From: JANPPS01 sp965246925
GTDB lineage: Bacteria > Pseudomonadota > Alphaproteobacteria > Acetobacterales > Acetobacteraceae
DNA length: 64,000 nt
Direction of reading: 5' to 3'
NCBI GenBank assembly: GCA_965246925.1
Contig: OZ251994.1
Span: forward strand, 2,728,001 to 2,792,000
The stretch's first letter is position 1. Each line of letters begins with the position of its first letter. The position numbers were made by a program, and so were the translations under genes. Shown one piece after another: positions 1-7,632 of the stretch. Below the pieces are notes generated by a model, which did not search any database, had not been told where the DNA came from, and saw only the letters and a program-made list of their open reading frames with translations.

Positions 1-1
1 G

Positions 2-760
2 GTTAGCTACACCTACGAACTGTTTTTGGATGAGCATGCGCAAAAGATTAGCAAGTCCAAGGGCAATGGCCTGAGTGTCGAGGATTGGCTGCGCTACGCG
101 CCGCCTGAAAGTCTTGCGCAGTTTATGTTCAACTCTCCGCACAGGGCGAAGCGTCTGTTCTTCGATGTAATCCCGCGCGCCGTGGATGAATACTTGTCTA
201 ACGCTGCCAAACTTCCGGCGCAGACCGATGAGGAGCGGTATGTCAATCCGGCTTGGCATATCCAGGCCGGGAAGGATCTTGACGCTTGGAGCCCGGTGCC
301 GTTTGGGATGCTGCTTAACTTGGCCAGCGTGGTGAACGCCGCCCAGCCCTCGATGCTTTGGGGATTTCTGCAGCGCTATTCGCCGGATGTGACCCCGGAA
401 AAAAGTTCTTTCCTTAACGGTTTGGTAAACTTTGCGGTGCAATACTATCGGGACTTCGTCATGCCGGCGAAGGTGTTCCGGGACCCGTTGCCTTATGAAC
501 ATGATGCCATGCTCGACCTGGCCGACACGCTCGCCGCCCTGCCACCCGCTGCCACGGCGGAGGCGATCCAGGATGAGGTGTATGCCGTGGGCAAGCGCCA
601 TCCATTTCCTGACTTGAAGGCGTGGTTTGCCTCCCTCTATCAGGTTTTGTTAGGTCAGCAGGAGGGTCCCCGTTTTGGTGGATTTGTGGCATTGTATGGC
701 GTGCCGGAAACCATAACCCTCATCCACTCAGCGCTCAGCCGCAGTGAGGACGCCGCTTGA
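2..760 (+). CDS. lysK: Class I lysyl-tRNA synthetase, C-terminal part (5' end outside window)
   Basis: The frame is open from base 2, so the N-terminal catalytic half lies outside the window; 252 residues are visible. The class I KMSKS signature appears as KISKSKGN at visible residues 15-22, followed by the helical anticodon-binding region of class I LysRS. The enzyme charges tRNA-Lys in the cytoplasm. Most alphaproteobacteria carry this class I form, which fits the rest of the window. The stop overlaps the TTG of the next gene (TTGA, 757-760), suggesting translational coupling. The neighbour belongs to the family that uses Lys-tRNA to lysinylate phosphatidylglycerol, so the pairing is functionally suggestive. 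Confidence 0.93.
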   Translation, partial: VSYTYELFLDEHAQKISKSKGNGLSVEDWLRYAPPESLAQFMFNSPHRAKRLFFDVIPRAVDEYLSNAAKLPAQTDEERYVNPAWHIQAGKDLDAWSPVPFGMLLNLASVVNAAQPSMLWGFLQRYSPDVTPEKSSFLNGLVNFAVQYYRDFVMPAKVFRDPLPYEHDAMLDLADTLAALPPAATAEAIQDEVYAVGKRHPFPDLKAWFASLYQVLLGQQEGPRFGGFVALYGVPETITLIHSALSRSEDAA

Positions 761-2784
761 GCATGGGCTTGCTGAAAAAGGCTGCGCGCCAACTGCCTGC
801 TATACTGGGCCTCGTGCTGCTATTCGGCGCCATCTTCGTGGTCTGGAAGGAGTTCCGGCATCTCAAGATTGCCGACATCAAGCTGGCACTGCAGGCCATT
901 CCAAACCACGCTCTGATCCTGGCGTTCTTGTGGACTGTGCTGTCCTACGGCGTGCTGACATTTTATGATAGGCTGGGCACGATCTACGCTGGCCATAAAG
1001 TGAGCTACGGCCGGGTCTCGTTCGCATCGTTCTGCGCGTACGCTCTTTCTCACAATCTTGGCTTTGCCGCCGTGTCGGGTGCTGCGGTCCGCTACCGCTT
1101 GTATGCGCATTGGGGGCTCACACCCTTCCAGATCGCAAAGGTCGTCGCGTTCTGCAGTCTGACGTTCGGGCTGGGCGCTATGGTGCTCGGCGGCATTATC
1201 TTGTTTGCCGAGCCTGACGCCGTCCCATTCTTTGGCAAGCTGGTGCCGCGCTGGGGCATGTATGCGCTCGGCGTGCTGCTCTGGGCTATCGTCGCGACCT
1301 ACGTCAGCCTCTCCCGCTTCGTCGGCACCATCAAACTGTTCGGCAACGAGGTCACGTTGCCGGATTACCGGATGGCGGTGGTGCAGGTGGCGCTGGCTAC
1401 GGTGGACGTCGCTGTCACGGCCGCCATCGTGTATCAGCTATTGCCCGACACTCCGGGTCTCACCTACCTCCGCTTCCTCGGCATCTACGTCGCCTCCTAT
1501 ACCGCGGGGTTGGCAGCGAACGTGCCCGGCGGATTGGGGGTGTTCGACACCGCCATGCTGCTCGGGCTCGAACCTTATCTGCAGCCACCGCAGATCTTGG
1601 GCGCCGTCGTGGTATTCCGGCTATACTACTACATCATTCCCCTGTTCTTGGCGGGCAGCATGTTCGCCGGCAATGAAATACTGTTGCGCGGCGGCGCTCT
1701 CGTGCGCGCCAAGCCCGGCCCGCGCAGCCAGGCTTTGGCTCGCTGGAGTGAGCCGAGCTTCGCCGTGGGCGCGGCAACCGGGGCGGTCGCGCTTTGCGGC
1801 GCCTTGCTCCTAGGCATCGGCGTGCTCGATGACCGCCCGGATTTCTCCTGGATCGACCCGGACTTCGCCGAAGCTGCCGCGAGCGCCGGTCAGTTCGTGC
1901 CATCCCTGATCGGCGCGGCACTCATCGTGCTGTCTATCGGCCTGTCTCAGCGGGTGACCCTCGCCTGGGGTGCCACGATCGTCATGCTGCTGCTGGCGGC
2001 AGGCTATACCGGCGCCCAGGGCAGCAGCCTTTGGATACCCGGCGTGCTGGTATTGGCGACGATGCTCGTGGCACCGTTCCGGGACGCGTACTACCGGCAC
2101 GCGCGCTTGCTGGCTGTGCCGTTAGGCGCCAGCACGGGGGTGCCGCTGCTGGGGTTGATCTTCTGCGTCCTAGCGTTGGCCGCGTTCGAGCCGCGGATGC
2201 GGCGCTTGGTGGACAACAGCGTGGTCGATGTCCTGTTCTCGGCCGACGTGCCGAACGGCATCCGGCTTACGGTTGCGTTGCTGGTGGGCCTGGCCCTGAT
2301 TGCCCTGTGGCGGCTCATCCGCCCCGGGCGGGTCGGCTGGACGCCATGGGCGGGGGAGGGGCGAGCGCGTTACGCCGCGCTGGGGGCCATCCCTCCAGTC
2401 ATGGCAGACGGGCTGGTCATGGGCGAAAGTGGGCGGGCTGGCATTCCGTTTCGTCGGATTGGCCGGGTCCTGCTTGGGCTTGGCGACCCGGCCGGCGCCG
2501 TATCGGACCGTGCATCGGCCATCTGGAACCTGCGTGACTTGGCGGTGCAGGAAGGGCTGGACCCCGCGGTTTGGCGGGCCGGCGCGGGCCTGTTGAAAAT
2601 CTACGCGGACCTCGGCCTGACGGCGCTGCCGCTTTCGGCAACTGGGTTGCCGCTGAGCGAGGATGATGAGAACGCGCCGCCAAGTGGACAATTCCTTTGT
2701 TGCGTCGCGGAGCGGGACCTTGGCCTACTGGTTCCGCTCTTGCCGACGCTATCCGAAAACGCCTTGGCGGACGCCGCAGAATGA
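757..2784 (+). CDS. MprF-like integral membrane protein with shortened C-terminal synthase domain
   Basis: A 675-residue protein with about a dozen hydrophobic segments spread over residues 15-525, matching the lysylphosphatidylglycerol synthase TM/flippase region. Residues from about 550 (ADGLVMGE) to about 620 (YADLGLTALPL) look like the start of the DUF2156 aminoacyl-transferase domain. The protein then ends after about 55 unrelated acidic and leucine-rich residues. Full MprF proteins are usually about 850 residues, so most of the catalytic half is missing. A flippase role, or a partner supplied elsewhere, is more likely than a complete Lys-PG synthase. The start is either TTG 757, overlapping the lysK stop, or ATG 763. 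I see no continuation of the lost domain in the other frames just downstream. Confidence 0.8.
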   Translation: MSMGLLKKAARQLPAILGLVLLFGAIFVVWKEFRHLKIADIKLALQAIPNHALILAFLWTVLSYGVLTFYDRLGTIYAGHKVSYGRVSFASFCAYALSHNLGFAAVSGAAVRYRLYAHWGLTPFQIAKVVAFCSLTFGLGAMVLGGIILFAEPDAVPFFGKLVPRWGMYALGVLLWAIVATYVSLSRFVGTIKLFGNEVTLPDYRMAVVQVALATVDVAVTAAIVYQLLPDTPGLTYLRFLGIYVASYTAGLAANVPGGLGVFDTAMLLGLEPYLQPPQILGAVVVFRLYYYIIPLFLAGSMFAGNEILLRGGALVRAKPGPRSQALARWSEPSFAVGAATGAVALCGALLLGIGVLDDRPDFSWIDPDFAEAAASAGQFVPSLIGAALIVLSIGLSQRVTLAWGATIVMLLLAAGYTGAQGSSLWIPGVLVLATMLVAPFRDAYYRHARLLAVPLGASTGVPLLGLIFCVLALAAFEPRMRRLVDNSVVDVLFSADVPNGIRLTVALLVGLALIALWRLIRPGRVGWTPWAGEGRARYAALGAIPPVMADGLVMGESGRAGIPFRRIGRVLLGLGDPAGAVSDRASAIWNLRDLAVQEGLDPAVWRAGAGLLKIYADLGLTALPLSATGLPLSEDDENAPPSGQFLCCVAERDLGLLVPLLPTLSENALADAAE

Positions 2785-2910
2785 GGAAGGGCTGATTGTC
2801 CTCATCGTTCTTGAGCGTCCATTCAGGGCATTGAGGTCACGCTCTAGTGCGTGGCCAGGGAACCATCTTAGGCGCACGACGCTGGTGAGCCGTCGATCAG
2901 GAGAGTGGCA

Positions 2911-5037
2911 TTGAGTGAGAATACGCGCGTTTCGAGGATTACCGAGGGCCTGCCGCATCCGCTCGGTGCCACTTGGGACGGTGTAGGGGTCAACTTCGCG
3001 CTGTTTTCCGCCAATGCGACTAAGGTCGAACTCTGCCTGTTCGACATCGAGGGACGCACGGAGATCGAGCGGATCGAACTGCCGGAATATACAGACGAGG
3101 TCTGGCACGGCTACTTGCCGGATGCACGTCCGGGGACGGTCTATGGCTACCGCGTGCACGGTCCATGGGCGCCGGAGGAGGGGCATCGGTTCAACCCTCA
3201 TAAGCTCCTGCTCGACCCCTATGCCAAGAACCATGTGGGTGAGCTGGTCTGGGGTCCGGAGGTGTTCGGCTACACTATGGAATCAAAGGACGACACCACC
3301 TTCGACGAGCGGGATAGCGCCGGGCACATGCCGAAATGTGTGGTGATCGACCCGGCCTTTACCTGGCTCCGCGACCGCCGGCCCAACGTGCCGTGGGAGC
3401 ATACGATCTTCTACGAAATGCACGTGCGCGGCTTTACGAAGCGGCATCCTTCGGTGCCGAACGAATTGCAGGGCACATTCTCCGGCATGGCCGCGAAGGA
3501 TGTGATCGACTATCTGAAGGCGCTGGGAATAACCAGTGTCGAGCTGCTGCCGATCCATACCTTCATCAACGATAGCCAACTGATCGAGCGCGGGCTCACA
3601 AATTACTGGGGCTACAACACGATCGGCTTCTTTGCGCCCGATCCGCGCTACTCGAGCAAACCGGCCTTCGCGCATGCCGAGTTCAAGGAAATGGTGGCCC
3701 ATCTACATGATGCCGGGCTCGAAGTTATTCTGGATGTCGTGTACAATCACACGGCGGAGGGCAACGAACTTGGCCCGAGCCTATCGTTCAAGGGCATCGA
3801 CAATGCAAGCTACTACCGGTTACTTCCGGACAAAAAGAGATTTTACATCAACGACACCGGGACTGGTAATACGCTCAATTTGAGTAATAGCCGCGTGCTG
3901 CAGATGGTCGTCGATAGCCTGCGTTACTGGGTGCAGGAGATGCATGTCGATGGTTTCCGCTTCGATCTGGGTACTATCCTGGCGCGCGAGAACTACGGCT
4001 TCGATCAGAGCAGCGGCTTCTTGCATGTCTGTCAGCAGGATCCAGTGCTGAATAGCGTAAAGCTCGTTGCCGAACCGTGGGATTGCGGGCCGGGCGGCTA
4101 TCAGGTAGGCGGCTTTCCCCCAGGTTGGGCCGAGTGGAATGACAAGTTCCGGGACGAGGTGCGGTGCTTCTGGAAAAGCGATGAGGGAATGGCGCCTGCC
4201 ATGGCCGCCAGAATGTCCGCCTCCGCCGACATCTTCAATGCGCGAGGCCGCAAACCGTGGTCCACGGTCAATTTCATTACCGCGCATGACGGTTTCACCT
4301 TGCGCGATACCGTGAGCTACAACGACAAGCACAACGAGGCGAATGGCGAGAACAATCAGGACGGCAACAGCAACAATCATAGCTGGAATCATGGCACCGA
4401 AGGCGAGACCGATGATGAGACCATCGTCGAAATCCGGCGCCGTAGCATGCGTAACATCATGGCTACGCTGATACTGTCGCAGGGCACCCCGATGATGCTG
4501 GCCGGCGATGAGTATGGCCGTACCCAGGGCGGTAACAATAACGCTTACTGCCAAGATAATGAGATCTCCTGGCTGGATTGGGACATCCCCGATTGGGGCA
4601 AGAGCCAGCTCGTCCTAGTGCAGCGCCTAACCCGGCTAAGGCACAAATACCCCATCCTGCGCCGCGGCCGGTTTTTTACCGGGCAGACGATCGTGGGCGC
4701 CGAGGTGAAGGACGTGACCTGGATCAACGCGAGCGGCGCCGAGATGCAAGGCGGTGACTGGGGTGATCCGCGCATGAAGTGCTTTGGCATGCTGATCGAC
4801 GGCCGGGCTCAGGCGACGGGGATCCGCAAGCCCGGCGAAGATGTCACCATGCTGCTGGTGCTGAACGCGCATCATGACCTGGTGAACTTCACCCTACCGG
4901 ACTGCACGAACGGAAAGGCGTGGGATTTGGTGCTCGACACCAACGTGCCGGAGGCGGACAGCCAGGAGTCGTTCCAAATCGGCGAGGCCTACAAAGTGAC
5001 CGGACGTTCGTTCTTGGTGTTCGCGCTGCAATCGTAA
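2911..5037 (+). CDS. glgX: Glycogen debranching enzyme GlgX (isoamylase type)
   Basis: GH13 enzyme hydrolysing alpha-1,6 branches of limit dextrins during glycogen breakdown. An N-terminal CBM48-like beta domain (about residues 10-110) precedes the barrel. The conserved GH13 regions are visible: DVVYNHT near residue 275, GFRFD with the nucleophile D352, AEPWD with the acid/base E388, and AHDGF with D460. The length of 708 residues is normal. A GTG at 2905 is in frame, but AGGAG at 2899-2903 would lie only one base from it. The TTG at 2911 has a 7-base spacing and is preferred. No other glycogen genes are adjacent, so it appears to be a stand-alone gene after the MprF-like gene. Confidence 0.95.
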   Translation: MSENTRVSRITEGLPHPLGATWDGVGVNFALFSANATKVELCLFDIEGRTEIERIELPEYTDEVWHGYLPDARPGTVYGYRVHGPWAPEEGHRFNPHKLLLDPYAKNHVGELVWGPEVFGYTMESKDDTTFDERDSAGHMPKCVVIDPAFTWLRDRRPNVPWEHTIFYEMHVRGFTKRHPSVPNELQGTFSGMAAKDVIDYLKALGITSVELLPIHTFINDSQLIERGLTNYWGYNTIGFFAPDPRYSSKPAFAHAEFKEMVAHLHDAGLEVILDVVYNHTAEGNELGPSLSFKGIDNASYYRLLPDKKRFYINDTGTGNTLNLSNSRVLQMVVDSLRYWVQEMHVDGFRFDLGTILARENYGFDQSSGFLHVCQQDPVLNSVKLVAEPWDCGPGGYQVGGFPPGWAEWNDKFRDEVRCFWKSDEGMAPAMAARMSASADIFNARGRKPWSTVNFITAHDGFTLRDTVSYNDKHNEANGENNQDGNSNNHSWNHGTEGETDDETIVEIRRRSMRNIMATLILSQGTPMMLAGDEYGRTQGGNNNAYCQDNEISWLDWDIPDWGKSQLVLVQRLTRLRHKYPILRRGRFFTGQTIVGAEVKDVTWINASGAEMQGGDWGDPRMKCFGMLIDGRAQATGIRKPGEDVTMLLVLNAHHDLVNFTLPDCTNGKAWDLVLDTNVPEADSQESFQIGEAYKVTGRSFLVFALQS

Positions 5038-5049
5038 TCGATCGGGCCA

Positions 5050-5087
5050 GGCCGGTGCGCAGCTAAACATAGGTTGCACAACCGGCC
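5050..5087. terminator. Inverted repeat after glgX, possible terminator
   Basis: GGCCGGT at 5050-5056 and ACCGGCC at 5081-5087 form a 7-bp stem. A second small hairpin (GGTTGCACAACC, 5073-5084) is nested in the 3' arm. There is no T-run, so factor-independent termination is uncertain. It lies 13 bases after the glgX stop. Confidence 0.3.
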
Positions 5088-5142
5088 GCCGATGCCGATA
5101 ACACGGCTGCCGGTCCGCCGGCCTACTAAGGATGAAGACTGT

Positions 5143-5523
5143 ATGAGCCGCCCCGCCCTCCGCGTCACCCGGCACGACGCCCCGGATGGCAGCGCCCGTT
5201 TCAAGTTCGAGGTTTGGGACCCGTTCGAGGCCGCCTACACTCAGGTCCCGGGCTTAGAAACCGCGCTGTTGCTTGTTGACGAATTGCTGGAACGCGTCCG
5301 CACCCTTTGGCTGGCCGGGGACGCCGGGCAGTCCAGCCTGCGCGACGTGCCCGACCCAGATCAGCCAGAAGACATCGAATGGGCGGAGTTCCGCGCCAGC
5401 GCACAAGCCAACCGGGTGCACGAAACCCGCAACTTCGACTCGCCGCATTGGCGCAAAGCCATGGGCGGACGGGCCGGTGCGGTCGAGACAACGTGCAACG
5501 AGGTCGGCTACCGCCCCGGCTGA
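5143..5523 (+). CDS. Hypothetical protein, 126 residues
   Basis: A small, soluble, acidic protein that I do not recognise. It has no signal peptide, membrane segment or cysteine pattern suggesting a cofactor. The N-terminal 60 residues alternate charged and hydrophobic positions, and the C-terminal third is rich in Asn, Glu and Arg. ATG 5143 is chosen over the in-frame ATG 5074 because TAAGGA lies about 10 bases upstream and the extra N-terminus would be a proline/arginine stretch. It ends 31 bases before rmuC on the same strand, so the two may be co-transcribed. Codon usage resembles the surrounding genes. Confidence 0.6.
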   Translation: MSRPALRVTRHDAPDGSARFKFEVWDPFEAAYTQVPGLETALLLVDELLERVRTLWLAGDAGQSSLRDVPDPDQPEDIEWAEFRASAQANRVHETRNFDSPHWRKAMGGRAGAVETTCNEVGYRPG

Positions 5524-5554
5524 GGCTGGACCCGGCGCGGCGGCGTCCGTCACC

Positions 5555-6754
5555 ATGCCAGTCATGCCGCTTACGACCGACCAACTGCTCGAACTCGGCT
5601 GCGCCTTATTGGCGCTGCTGATCCTGGTCGTGCTGTTTCGCCGTCCGGGGTTGCGCACAGTGTTGGCCGCGCAGCGCATCGAAGCCGATGCGACCCGAAG
5701 CGCGCTGGCCGGGGCAGAGCGGGCGCTGGCCAGCACGCTTGCGGCGCTTGGAACGACGCTGCTGCGGGATCAAACGGAGTCACGGCTCGAACTCGAGATA
5801 CGGCTGCGGGATCAGGAACAGGTCGCGGCCGCCCGGCATGCAGCGCTCAGCCAGAGCGTGAACGAGCACCTGCAGCAAGCGGTCGAAACACAAATGCAGG
5901 GCAGCTTTCAGCGCGTCATCGACCAGTTTACCCAGGTGCAGCGGGCCATGGGTGACGTGCAGGCCATGACGACGCAGATCGGCGACTTGAAGCGCCTGTT
6001 TGGCAACGTGAAGTCTCGCGGGGCCTGGGGCGAGGTGCACCTACGTGCCCTGTTGCAGGACACCTTGCCGCAGGGCTCATGGGCGGCTGACGTGAAGGTC
6101 AGGGAGGACGGGCACGAGGTGGTGGAGTTCGCCGTCGCGATGCCGCAGAAAGGCCCGCACCGTCCGTGGCTGGCGCTCGACGCCAAGTTTCCGACTGCGG
6201 ATTACGACCGCCTGCTGCTGGCGGCCGAAACGGGCGATGCCGTGGCCGAGCGGGAGGCAAGGCGCGCGCTTGAGGCCGTGCTGCGGGCCGAGGCGCGCAA
6301 GATCGGGTCAAAGTATATCAATCCGCCGGCTACGGTGGATTTCGCGGTCATGTACCTCGTGACCGACGGGCTGTATGTCGAGGCGGCGCGGATGCCCGGC
6401 TTGCTCGAGGAGTTGAACCGCACCTGCCGGGTTCTGGTCACGGGGCCCAGCCTGGCCCCGGCCCTGCTCCGCACCATTCAGCTCGGTATGCTCACGCTGT
6501 CGCTCGAAGAAAAGTCGGAGGAGATCCAGCGCTTGTTGGGCGGCACGCGCGCAGAGATGGGCCGCATGGATGAGATCCTGGCCCGATTGGCTCGGCAGGC
6601 CAGCGCGTTCAGCAACACGATCGATGACGCGCGCACCCGCACCAGGGCGGTCAGCCGAAAGCTACGCGGGATCTCTGAAAATGCAGAAGGCCCCGGAGAT
6701 ACCCCGGAGCCTTCACATTGTTCGACGGAGGATCCGCCGGACGGTTGGGGTTAG
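5555..6754 (+). CDS. rmuC: DNA recombination protein RmuC homologue
   Basis: A 399-residue member of the RmuC family, which limits inversions at short inverted repeats and carries a restriction-endonuclease-like core. An N-terminal hydrophobic anchor (about residues 8-28) is followed by a long helical, probably coiled-coil segment (about 45-140). The conserved core begins near GNVKSRGAWGEVHL, with LALDAKFPTADYD containing the D-x-K catalytic-type motif. ATG 5555 or ATG 5564 starts the protein; upstream in-frame ATGs would prepend a low-complexity stretch that overlaps the preceding gene in another frame. The last codons overlap by 4 bases the stop of a minus-strand small ORF, and a hairpin lies within its 3' coding end. 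Confidence 0.9.
   Translation: MPVMPLTTDQLLELGCALLALLILVVLFRRPGLRTVLAAQRIEADATRSALAGAERALASTLAALGTTLLRDQTESRLELEIRLRDQEQVAAARHAALSQSVNEHLQQAVETQMQGSFQRVIDQFTQVQRAMGDVQAMTTQIGDLKRLFGNVKSRGAWGEVHLRALLQDTLPQGSWAADVKVREDGHEVVEFAVAMPQKGPHRPWLALDAKFPTADYDRLLLAAETGDAVAEREARRALEAVLRAEARKIGSKYINPPATVDFAVMYLVTDGLYVEAARMPGLLEELNRTCRVLVTGPSLAPALLRTIQLGMLTLSLEEKSEEIQRLLGGTRAEMGRMDEILARLARQASAFSNTIDDARTRTRAVSRKLRGISENAEGPGDTPEPSHCSTEDPPDGWG
6686..6714 (-). terminator. Hairpin at the 3' end of the minus-strand carotenoid operon
   Basis: GAAGGC and GCCTTC (outer 6 bp) and CCGG/CCGG (inner 4 bp) are separated by a 1x1 mismatch and close a 7-base loop. Read on the minus strand, the stem is followed by TGCATTTTC, a weak U-rich tail. 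This fits a terminator about 37 bases after the small ORF stop at 6751. Read on the plus strand it lies inside rmuC with no T-run, so the minus-strand reading is favoured. Confidence 0.5.
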
Positions 6755-6828
6755 CCTGCCGAAACCGCACGGGTCAGGGCGGGGGTCCAGGTCACGGCGT
6801 AAGTCCGAAGAGTCAAACAATGAGACAC
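6751..6828 (-). CDS. Candidate 25-residue small protein or leader peptide with extreme Shine-Dalgarno
   Basis: The frame runs GTG 6828-6826 to TAA 6753-6751, giving MSHCLTLRTYAV followed by 13 more residues ending in Ala-Gly. Upstream, on the minus strand, the bases at 6843-6830 read AAAGGAGGTGATCC, complementary to the entire 3' tail of 16S rRNA, with AGGAGG placed 7 bases before GTG. It begins 42 bases after the ferredoxin stop, and a hairpin with a weak U-tract follows its stop. It is therefore arranged like the last gene of the carotenoid operon. I do not recognise the peptide. It could be a real small protein, a translated leader, or a ribosome-binding decoy. Confidence 0.5.
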   Translation of the reverse strand: MSHCLTLRTYAVTWTPALTRAVSAG

Positions 6829-6843
6829 TGGATCACCTCCTTT
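6829..6843 (-). promoter_or_regulatory. Full-length Shine-Dalgarno, perfect complement of the 16S 3' tail
   Basis: Read on the minus strand the bases give AAAGGAGGTGATCCA. The plus-strand bases 6828-6843, CTGGATCACCTCCTTT, are identical to the universal 3' end of 16S rRNA. The spacing to the GTG at 6828 is optimal. Most genes in this window have only 4-6 complementary bases. Confidence 0.75.
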
Positions 6844-6847
6844 CAAT

Positions 6848-6865
6848 ATGTTGAGCGCTGAACAT
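6848..6865. repeat. Near-perfect 18-bp palindrome before the small ORF
   Basis: ATGTTGAGCGCTGAACAT is palindromic except for one symmetrical pair. It lies between the ferredoxin stop (6871) and the long Shine-Dalgarno (6843). It could be an RNA hairpin controlling access to the ribosome-binding site, or a protein operator. Confidence 0.5.
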
Positions 6866-6870
6866 GGGGT

Positions 6871-7179
6871 TCAGGCGGGCAACAGCAAGCGCTCCACCCG
6901 GCCGCCCTCCACGACATGTTGCTGCAATACCGCATCCACATCCGCCGTGCTGTCGATCCGATACCAAACCCCCTCGGGATACAGTACGACGCAAGGGCCC
7001 AGCTCGCAGCGGTCGAGGCAGCCGGCGCTGTTGACGCGAATGTTGGCGATCCCCAGCTCCTTCGCCCGCGCCTTCATGTAATCCCGCAGCGTCTCGGAGC
7101 CTTTTTCAGCGCAGGACCCCCGCTTGTGGCCGTCTGGGCGGCGGTTGGTGCAGACAAATAGGTGGGCGTCGAAAAACAT
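6871..7179 (-). CDS. Thioredoxin-like 2Fe-2S ferredoxin
   Basis: A 102-residue protein of the NuoE/thioredoxin-like 2Fe-2S ferredoxin family, an electron carrier in the cytoplasm. The four likely cluster ligands are C10 (LFVCTNRR), C23 (RGSC), and two of the three cysteines in SAGCLDRCELGPC. The start at ATG 7179 has TAGGA 8 bases upstream. It follows the DUF2141 gene by 9 bases and is the sixth gene of the carotenoid operon. A plausible but unproven role is supplying or accepting electrons in terminal oxidation of the C30 carotenoid. Alternatively it serves an unrelated pathway and is merely co-transcribed. Confidence 0.88.
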   Translation of the reverse strand: MFFDAHLFVCTNRRPDGHKRGSCAEKGSETLRDYMKARAKELGIANIRVNSAGCLDRCELGPCVVLYPEGVWYRIDSTADVDAVLQQHVVEGGRVERLLLPA

Positions 7180-7188
7180 AGGACTATC

Positions 7189-7632
7189 CTAATTGACGAA
7201 GTAGCGCAGCGAGAGTGAGATCCGGCCGCCGGGTTCCGCTAGCTGGAACCGTGCATCCACGAAACGGGGTGGAGCGAAGCGGAACCGGGCGTTGTTGCTG
7301 AAGCCGATCCCCTCCTTTGGAATGCCGAGCGCGTCCCGGTCCACCGTCTCGTTATCGTTCTCGTCATGATACACCTGCACGGCCCAGACGCCGGCCGGCA
7401 CGGTGACACGAACCACGGTTTGGCCCAACACCGACGGTGCGGCGGCGTGGTAGGGGCATTGGTCGGTCAGGAAAGTCTGCTCGGAACACACATTGACCTG
7501 GATATGCCCGCGGTCGTTCCGGACATTGGCGACCGTTATCTCCAACTCGGAGGCATGCGCTACTGTGCCGTATAGGCACGCCCCCGCCACAACGCCGGAC
7601 GTCCCCGCCGTGCGCGCCACAGCGCGGCCCAT
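7189..7632 (-). CDS. DUF2141 secreted protein
   Basis: About 147 residues with an N-terminal export signal: two arginines, a hydrophobic stretch, then AHAS at about residues 26-29. The mature part matches DUF2141: an N-terminal beta-strand VANVRNDRGHIQVNV, a YHDENDN acidic loop and the GIGFSNNARF block. Function is unknown; such proteins are predicted periplasmic or envelope beta-sandwiches. ATG 7632 is chosen because longer frames only antisense-read glycosyltransferase sequence; ATG 7641 is an alternative. It overlaps the glycosyltransferase 3' end by 73 bases on the same strand, a tight operon arrangement. A role in carotenoid placement or export is inference. Confidence 0.8.
   Translation of the reverse strand: MGRAVARTAGTSGVVAGACLYGTVAHASELEITVANVRNDRGHIQVNVCSEQTFLTDQCPYHAAAPSVLGQTVVRVTVPAGVWAVQVYHDENDNETVDRDALGIPKEGIGFSNNARFRFAPPRFVDARFQLAEPGGRISLSLRYFVN

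Noticed and set aside
6821..6850. Fragment of a 16S rRNA gene, because CTGGATCACCTCCTTT equals the 16S 3' end
   Set aside because: Only 16 bases match, and the sequence just upstream of it is not rRNA. On the minus strand the same bases are a well-placed Shine-Dalgarno for an open frame, which explains the match better.
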